Assembly (NCBI GenBank): GCA_018901375.1
Contig: JAHIEP010000145.1
Span: 1 to 7,797, forward strand
Direction of reading: 5' to 3'
DNA from: Nanobdellota archaeon
Lineage (GTDB): Archaea > Nanobdellota > Nanobdellia > Pacearchaeales > GW2011-AR1
DNA length: 7,797 bases
The translations under genes were made by a program, and so were the position numbers. A model generated the notes under the pieces. That model was not told the DNA's origin. It ran no database searches and saw only the letters and a list, made by a program, of their open reading frames with translations. Below, in pieces: positions 5,266 to 7,797 of the stretch (position 1 is the stretch's first letter; each line of letters starts with the position of its first letter).

Positions 5266-5365
5266 GCAGGTATAGCCCTGTAAGAACCAAGGTTCTTACC
5301 AACTCCTGCTGCTGTTGATTTTTTCTTAGATAGTTTTAAAAGTAGTATGAATTTATTATTTTTGT
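5266..5365 (+). repeat. 100-bp perfect tandem repeat, unit 1
   Basis: Identical to 5366-5465 at all 100 positions. Each unit begins with the first 12 nt of tRNA-Cys, continues into a GAACC/GGTTC hairpin region, a CCTGC segment and a T run, and ends with the promoter region (TTTTAAAA) of the next unit. Perfect identity implies recent duplication or homogenisation. Confidence 0.95.
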
Positions 5366-5424
5366 GCAGGTATAGCCCTGTAAGAACCAAGGTTCTTACC
5401 AACTCCTGCTGCTGTTGATTTTTT
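5366..5424 (+). ncRNA. Candidate small RNA with a tRNA-Cys-like acceptor stem
   Basis: The end of unit 1 places TTTTAAAAG (5334-5342) about 28 nt before 5366, exactly as for tRNA-Cys. Transcription from 5366 would give an RNA starting with tRNA-Cys nt 1-12. The 5' GCAGG pairs with CCTGC (5405-5409), followed by T at the place of discriminator base 73, which is also T in the real tRNA-Cys. Between them is an 8-9 bp hairpin GTAAGAAC/GTTCTTAC. A run of six T (5419-5424) follows and could end transcription. Expected size is 45-59 nt. The identical sequence at 5266-5324 lacks a clear box at -28. Inference from sequence only; it may be an inert duplication remnant. Confidence 0.5.
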
Positions 5425-5433
5425 CTTAGATAG

Positions 5434-5442
5434 TTTTAAAAG
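5434..5442 (+). promoter_or_regulatory. TATA box for tRNA-Cys
   Basis: TTTTAAAAG centred about 28 nt before the first base of tRNA-Cys. The same box recurs 100 bp upstream in the repeat unit. Confidence 0.55.
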
Positions 5443-5465
5443 TAGTATGAATTTATTATTTTTGT

Positions 5466-5535
5466 GCAGGTATAGCCAAGCAGTAAGGCAAGCGGCTGCA
5501 ACCCGCTGATCCCAGGTGCAATTCCTGGTATCTGC
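5466..5535 (+). tRNA. tRNA-Cys(GCA)
   Basis: 70-nt cloverleaf: acceptor GCAGGTA/TATCTGC (one G-U), D-stem GCC/GGC, anticodon stem AGCGG/CCGCT, loop CTGCAAC with anticodon GCA at 5498-5500, 4-nt variable loop GATC, T-stem CCAGG/CCTGG. The following base (5536) is T, the cysteine discriminator. CCA is not encoded and a short T run follows. Unusual: the T-loop reads TGCAATT, so position 55 is G instead of T, and the D-loop reads AG where GG is usual for 18-19. Both sides of the normally invariant 18-55 contact are therefore changed. Confidence 0.95.
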
Positions 5536-5563
5536 TTTTAGTCGGTAGTTATTTTAGTTAAGA

Positions 5564-5573
5564 ATAAAAACTC
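5564..5573 (+). promoter_or_regulatory. TATA-like box for the MscS gene
   Basis: ATAAAAACTC centred about 25 nt before the ATG. The same ten bases occur at the same distance before the rnz fragment (6446-6455). Confidence 0.5.
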
Positions 5574-5591
5574 GTTTTCTTCAGATATATT

Positions 5592-6428
5592 ATGGAATTT
5601 GATATTGGATTGATTGTTGCTATTGTTGTTTTTTTGTTAATTGTGATTTTTGTGGAGATTTTAATTAGGAGGACAAAGATTCTTCTTTTGAGGAAAGCTA
5701 AAAATAAAAAACAGATTTCTAATATAAAATTTCTTACTCGGGTGGCGAGTATTTCTATTTTCCTTTTTGTTTTCCTTTTTGTTTTCCTTTCTTATTTTAA
5801 ATCTTGGACGGGGATTGGGGTTTTTTTGGGTTTGTTGACTGCGGGTCTCGGGTTTGCGTTGCAAAGACCTATAACTGGAGTAGCGGCGTGGTTGATGATG
5901 ACGATAAAGAGGCCATTTAGTATTGGAGATAGGATAATTATCGGAGATGTCCGAGGAGATGTTTATGATATTACTTTGACTCATATTTATTTGGATGAAG
6001 TTGGTGCTGGGATTTCTTCGGGAGAGGTAACGGGTAGAAATATAATGATTCCAAATTATTTATTTTTTGAACAAAATATTATTAATTATACTTTGACTAA
6101 TGATTTTGTTTTGAGCAGTATGGATGTTTCTATTACCTATGAGAGTGATTTGGATAAGGCTATTGAGATTATTGAAAGGGTTGCTGGTGAGTGTATTTCG
6201 GAGATAAAGGAAAAGCATAAGGATGTTCCCTATACTAGAATTAGTATGGCGGAGAGTTCGATGATTATAAGTTTGAAATTTTATGTTCCAGCAAGACAAA
6301 TGATGGAATTGAAAAGTAAGATTACTAAGAAGGTTTATGATTCAATTAAGAATGAGAAAGATGTAGAGATTGCTTATCCTCATACTGAGATGATTTTTAG
6401 GAACAAGAAGGCTTTTATGAGGAAGTAA
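5592..6428 (+). CDS. mscS: MscS-family mechanosensitive channel
   Basis: Small-conductance mechanosensitive channel protein that opens under membrane tension to release solutes during hypo-osmotic shock; acts in the cytoplasmic membrane, normally as a heptamer. The 278-residue product has three predicted membrane segments (about 5-25, 51-69, 72-106). The third has the small-residue-rich pore pattern and continues into GFALQRPITGVAAWLM. The beta domain follows with RPFSIGDRIIIGDVRGDVYDI (107-127) and PNYLFF-Q-I-NYT (154-167), the most conserved MscS signature. The C-terminal alpha/beta vestibule domain completes it. The length is close to that of the minimal three-span family members. It starts at an ATG with a box at -25, so it is probably leaderless and monocistronic. 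Confidence 0.95.
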   Translation: MEFDIGLIVAIVVFLLIVIFVEILIRRTKILLLRKAKNKKQISNIKFLTRVASISIFLFVFLFVFLSYFKSWTGIGVFLGLLTAGLGFALQRPITGVAAWLMMTIKRPFSIGDRIIIGDVRGDVYDITLTHIYLDEVGAGISSGEVTGRNIMIPNYLFFEQNIINYTLTNDFVLSSMDVSITYESDLDKAIEIIERVAGECISEIKEKHKDVPYTRISMAESSMIISLKFYVPARQMMELKSKITKKVYDSIKNEKDVEIAYPHTEMIFRNKKAFMRK

Positions 6429-6445
6429 AAAGTCTTTCTAAAGAG

Positions 6446-6455
6446 ATAAAAACTC
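6446..6455 (+). promoter_or_regulatory. TATA-like box before the rnz 5' fragment
   Basis: ATAAAAACTC, centred about 25 nt before the ATG at 6474. Probably the original leaderless promoter of the RNase Z gene, now in front of a 41-codon fragment. A T-rich stretch just after it could end mscS transcripts. Confidence 0.45.
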
Positions 6456-6473
6456 CTTTTTCTTGTATTGTTT

Positions 6474-6599
6474 ATGGTAGAGAAAATAAAGATTACTTTT
6501 TTGGGGACTGGGAGTGCGATTCCTACGGCTAGGCGGAGTCATCCTGCTATTTATTTGCAGTATAGGGACGAGAATGTTTTGGTTGATTGTGGTTGGTAA
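6474..6599 (+). pseudogene. Truncated 5' copy of the RNase Z gene (41 codons)
   Basis: Encodes MVEKIKITFLGTGSAIPT and onward through LVDCG, then W and a stop. This is residues 1-40 of RNase Z but lacks the metal-binding HxHxDH motif, so it cannot be an active nuclease. It is about 92 percent identical in nucleotides to 7241-7360. Apart from codon 2 (Val against Thr) and one Val/Ile change, the differences are synonymous. It retains a promoter-like box at -25 and may be translated as a 41-aa peptide. The MntA/HepT pair follows immediately. Confidence 0.9.
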
Positions 6600-6603
6600 A
6601 GAA

Positions 6604-6610
6604 ATTTAAA
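6604..6610 (+). promoter_or_regulatory. TATA-like box for the MNT-HEPN pair
   Basis: ATTTAAA centred about 25 nt before the preferred MNT start at 6632. It suggests the toxin-antitoxin pair has its own leaderless promoter beyond any read-through from the rnz promoter. Confidence 0.4.
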
Positions 6611-6631
6611 CTATGTTTCTATTATATTTTT

Positions 6632-6913
6632 ATGAAAATAAATATTATTAAGAGAAAAATTTTGCCGATTTTGAAACGGGAGAAAGTTAGTCGGGCTGGG
6701 ATTTTTGGTAGTTGTGCTCGGGGTGAGTGTGGGAAGAATAGCGACGTCGATATTTTGGTGCAATTGCCGAGGTCGTTTGACTTGTTTGATTTAGTTAGAA
6801 TAAAGAGGACTTTGGAGAAGGCATTGGGGCGTGATGTCGACTTGGTTGAATATTGTGTTATTAAGAAGCAAATTAAAAAACAGATTTTGGGGGAGGAGAT
6901 TAGGATAATATGA
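6632..6913 (+). CDS. mntA: MNT-type nucleotidyltransferase antitoxin (MntA-like)
   Basis: A 93-residue minimal nucleotidyltransferase. In characterised MntA/HepT systems this protein transfers AMP groups onto the HEPN toxin and silences it. The diagnostic pattern is present: GIFGSCARGE with Gly-Ser at 26-27, then SDVDILV with catalytic Asp 38 and 40, and the third acidic position in RDVDLVEY (Asp 68 or 70). I chose the ATG at 6632 because a TATA-like box sits 25 nt upstream and it gives the usual family length. A TTG- or ATG-initiated extension from 6587 would add 15 residues with no family support. The stop overlaps the next ATG (ATGA), as is typical for this operon type. Confidence 0.9.
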   Translation: MKINIIKRKILPILKREKVSRAGIFGSCARGECGKNSDVDILVQLPRSFDLFDLVRIKRTLEKALGRDVDLVEYCVIKKQIKKQILGEEIRII

Positions 6914-7248
6914 AAAGGGATTTAAAACTTTTTTATAAGGATATTCTTGATTCTATTTGTTTGATTGAGAGGTATATTGGTAAGAGGGATTATTCTGATT
7001 TTAGAAAAGATATTAAGTTGGTTGATTCGGTTGTGAGACGAGTGGAGATAATTGGAGAAGCAGTTACTCATATTCCGAAAAATGTTAGAGAGAAATATCC
7101 TGATGTTTTATGGGAATCTTATGTCGATTCTAGGAATTTTTTGATACATATTTATTTTGGAGTGAATTATTTACGACTTTGGGGTTTCGTGAAAAATAAG
7201 TTGTCAATTTTAAAGAAGACGATGGAGGATCTGATTAAGAATGACTGA
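6910..7248 (+). CDS. hepT: HEPN-domain RNase toxin (HepT, DUF86 family)
   Basis: A 112-residue all-helical HEPN protein. The active-site pattern R-x4-H-x-Y is intact as RNFLIHIY (Arg 75, His 80, Tyr 82), followed by the family's FGV. In known HepT proteins Arg and His cleave RNA and the Tyr is the AMPylation target. GEAVTHIP (49-56) is another DUF86-like block. It is translationally coupled to the MNT gene. Its last codons (N-D-stop) overlap the start of the complete RNase Z gene by 8 nt, so the 3' end of the toxin gene is built from the rnz start. A GGAGG at 7224-7228 lies 12 nt before the rnz ATG. Confidence 0.92.
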   Translation: MKRDLKLFYKDILDSICLIERYIGKRDYSDFRKDIKLVDSVVRRVEIIGEAVTHIPKNVREKYPDVLWESYVDSRNFLIHIYFGVNYLRLWGFVKNKLSILKKTMEDLIKND

Positions 7249-7797
7249 GAAAATAAAAATTACTTTCCTTGGGACTGGGAGTGCGATTCCTACGGCTAGG
7301 CGGAGTCATCCTGCGATTTATTTGCAGTATAGGGACGAGAATATTTTGGTTGATTGTGGCGAGGGGACGCAGAGGCAGTTTAGGAAGGCGGGTTTGAATC
7401 CGTGTAAGATTACGAAGATTTTGATTACGCATTGGCATGGGGATCATGTTCTTGGGTTGCCTGGACTTTTACAGACGATGATGTTGAATGGGTATAATCG
7501 GAAGTTGGAAATTTATGGACCTAAAGGGACTAATGAAAAAGTTAGGCAGTTTTTTGATTTGGTCGGGCGGGTTGAAAGTTTGGATATTTTTGTTAAGGAG
7601 ATTATCGGCGGAGTTATTTTTGAGAATAAGGATTTTTTAATTGACTCTGTCGAGGCTGATCATGATTGTGCTTCTAATGCTTATTCGTTTGTTGTGAAGG
7701 AAAAGAATCGGATTGACCGGGAGAAGTTGGCGAAGTTGAAGATTCCGAATGGTCCGTTGGTTGGGGAGCTGGCTAATGGGAAGATTGTTGAGATTAA
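7241..7797 (+). CDS. rnz: Ribonuclease Z, 3' end outside window
   Basis: Metallo-beta-lactamase-fold endonuclease that removes 3' trailers from tRNA precursors, essential where CCA is not encoded, as for both tRNAs here. The 185 residues present include LGTGSAIPT (10-18), the zinc motif HWHGDH (64-69; the family usually has HLHGDH), G-LPGLLQTM (72-80), and DHDCASNAYSF with ligand His 141. The protein normally reaches about 300 residues, so roughly a third is missing. The start overlaps hepT by 8 nt; no TATA box at the leaderless distance is seen, so expression is probably coupled to the toxin-antitoxin operon. The first 40 codons are duplicated at 6474-6599. Confidence 0.96.
   Translation, partial: MTEKIKITFLGTGSAIPTARRSHPAIYLQYRDENILVDCGEGTQRQFRKAGLNPCKITKILITHWHGDHVLGLPGLLQTMMLNGYNRKLEIYGPKGTNEKVRQFFDLVGRVESLDIFVKEIIGGVIFENKDFLIDSVEADHDCASNAYSFVVKEKNRIDREKLAKLKIPNGPLVGELANGKIVEI

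Larger units (their letters stand above)
5366..5465 (+). repeat. 100-bp perfect tandem repeat, unit 2
   Basis: Second identical unit. It directly abuts tRNA-Cys, so its terminal 32 nt are the native-looking upstream region of that tRNA. Confidence 0.95.

Noticed and set aside
5208..5402. Minus-strand frame of 64 codons across the tRNA-Cys repeats
   Set aside because: It spans perfect repeats and promoter-like sequence, has no start context, and is explained by the RNA-like repeats.
5266..5465. CRISPR array
   Set aside because: Only two units, identical over the full 100 bp with no spacer-like unique segments; they begin with a tRNA end.

Overview
The window looks like chromosomal DNA from a low-GC archaeon with very compact gene packing. 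The evidence is leaderless genes with TATA-like boxes about 25 nt before the start codon, an archaeal/eukaryotic-type glycyl-tRNA synthetase, a tRNA with a short intron whose ends can form a bulge-helix-bulge, no encoded CCA on either tRNA, and a free-standing LAGLIDADG protein beside a tRNA. A DPANN-type lineage (Woesearchaeota/Pacearchaeota-like) would fit, but that is inference.

Layout. From 1 to 3096 everything is on the minus strand: glyS, then two tandem copies of a three-gene cassette of tiny membrane proteins (29 to about 60 aa), then a MinD/ParA ATPase that runs off the left edge. The small genes overlap or nearly touch, which suggests translational coupling. A divergent pair of TATA boxes at 3118-3137 separates glyS from the plus-strand half. 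That half holds a LAGLIDADG endonuclease-like gene whose stop codon lies inside tRNA-Arg(TCT); two GC-rich structured repeats, each ending in a copy of the tRNA-Arg 3' end; an orphan ORF (4248-4691); a broken 5' piece of tRNA-Cys; a paralogous orphan ORF (4825-5205); two perfect 100-bp repeats that each begin with the tRNA-Cys 5' end; intact tRNA-Cys(GCA); an MscS-family channel; and a MntA/HepT-type nucleotidyltransferase-HEPN pair placed between a 5' fragment of the RNase Z gene and a complete RNase Z start that runs off the right edge.

Main observation. Four unrelated host genes within 7.8 kb (minD, tRNA-Arg, tRNA-Cys, rnz) each have one end duplicated, with extra cargo between or beside the copies. 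In minD, tRNA-Cys and rnz it is the 5' end: a truncated 5' copy, then cargo, then the intact gene. In tRNA-Arg it is the 3' end. This pattern resembles integration that regenerates its target, or repeated capture of cargo at gene ends by break repair. The only recombination-related protein visible is the LAGLIDADG protein. The cargo has little in common between sites: small membrane proteins, an orphan ORF family, a toxin-antitoxin pair, and structured RNA-like repeats.

Consequences for expression. The full-length rnz now follows the HEPN gene with an 8-nt overlap, while the truncated copy keeps what looks like the original leaderless promoter. The two orphan ORFs have no good TATA box at the right distance and appear to depend on tRNA promoters. 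One 100-bp repeat places a tRNA-Cys-like promoter in front of a short RNA that keeps the tRNA-Cys acceptor 5' strand and rebuilds a new 3' strand followed by U.
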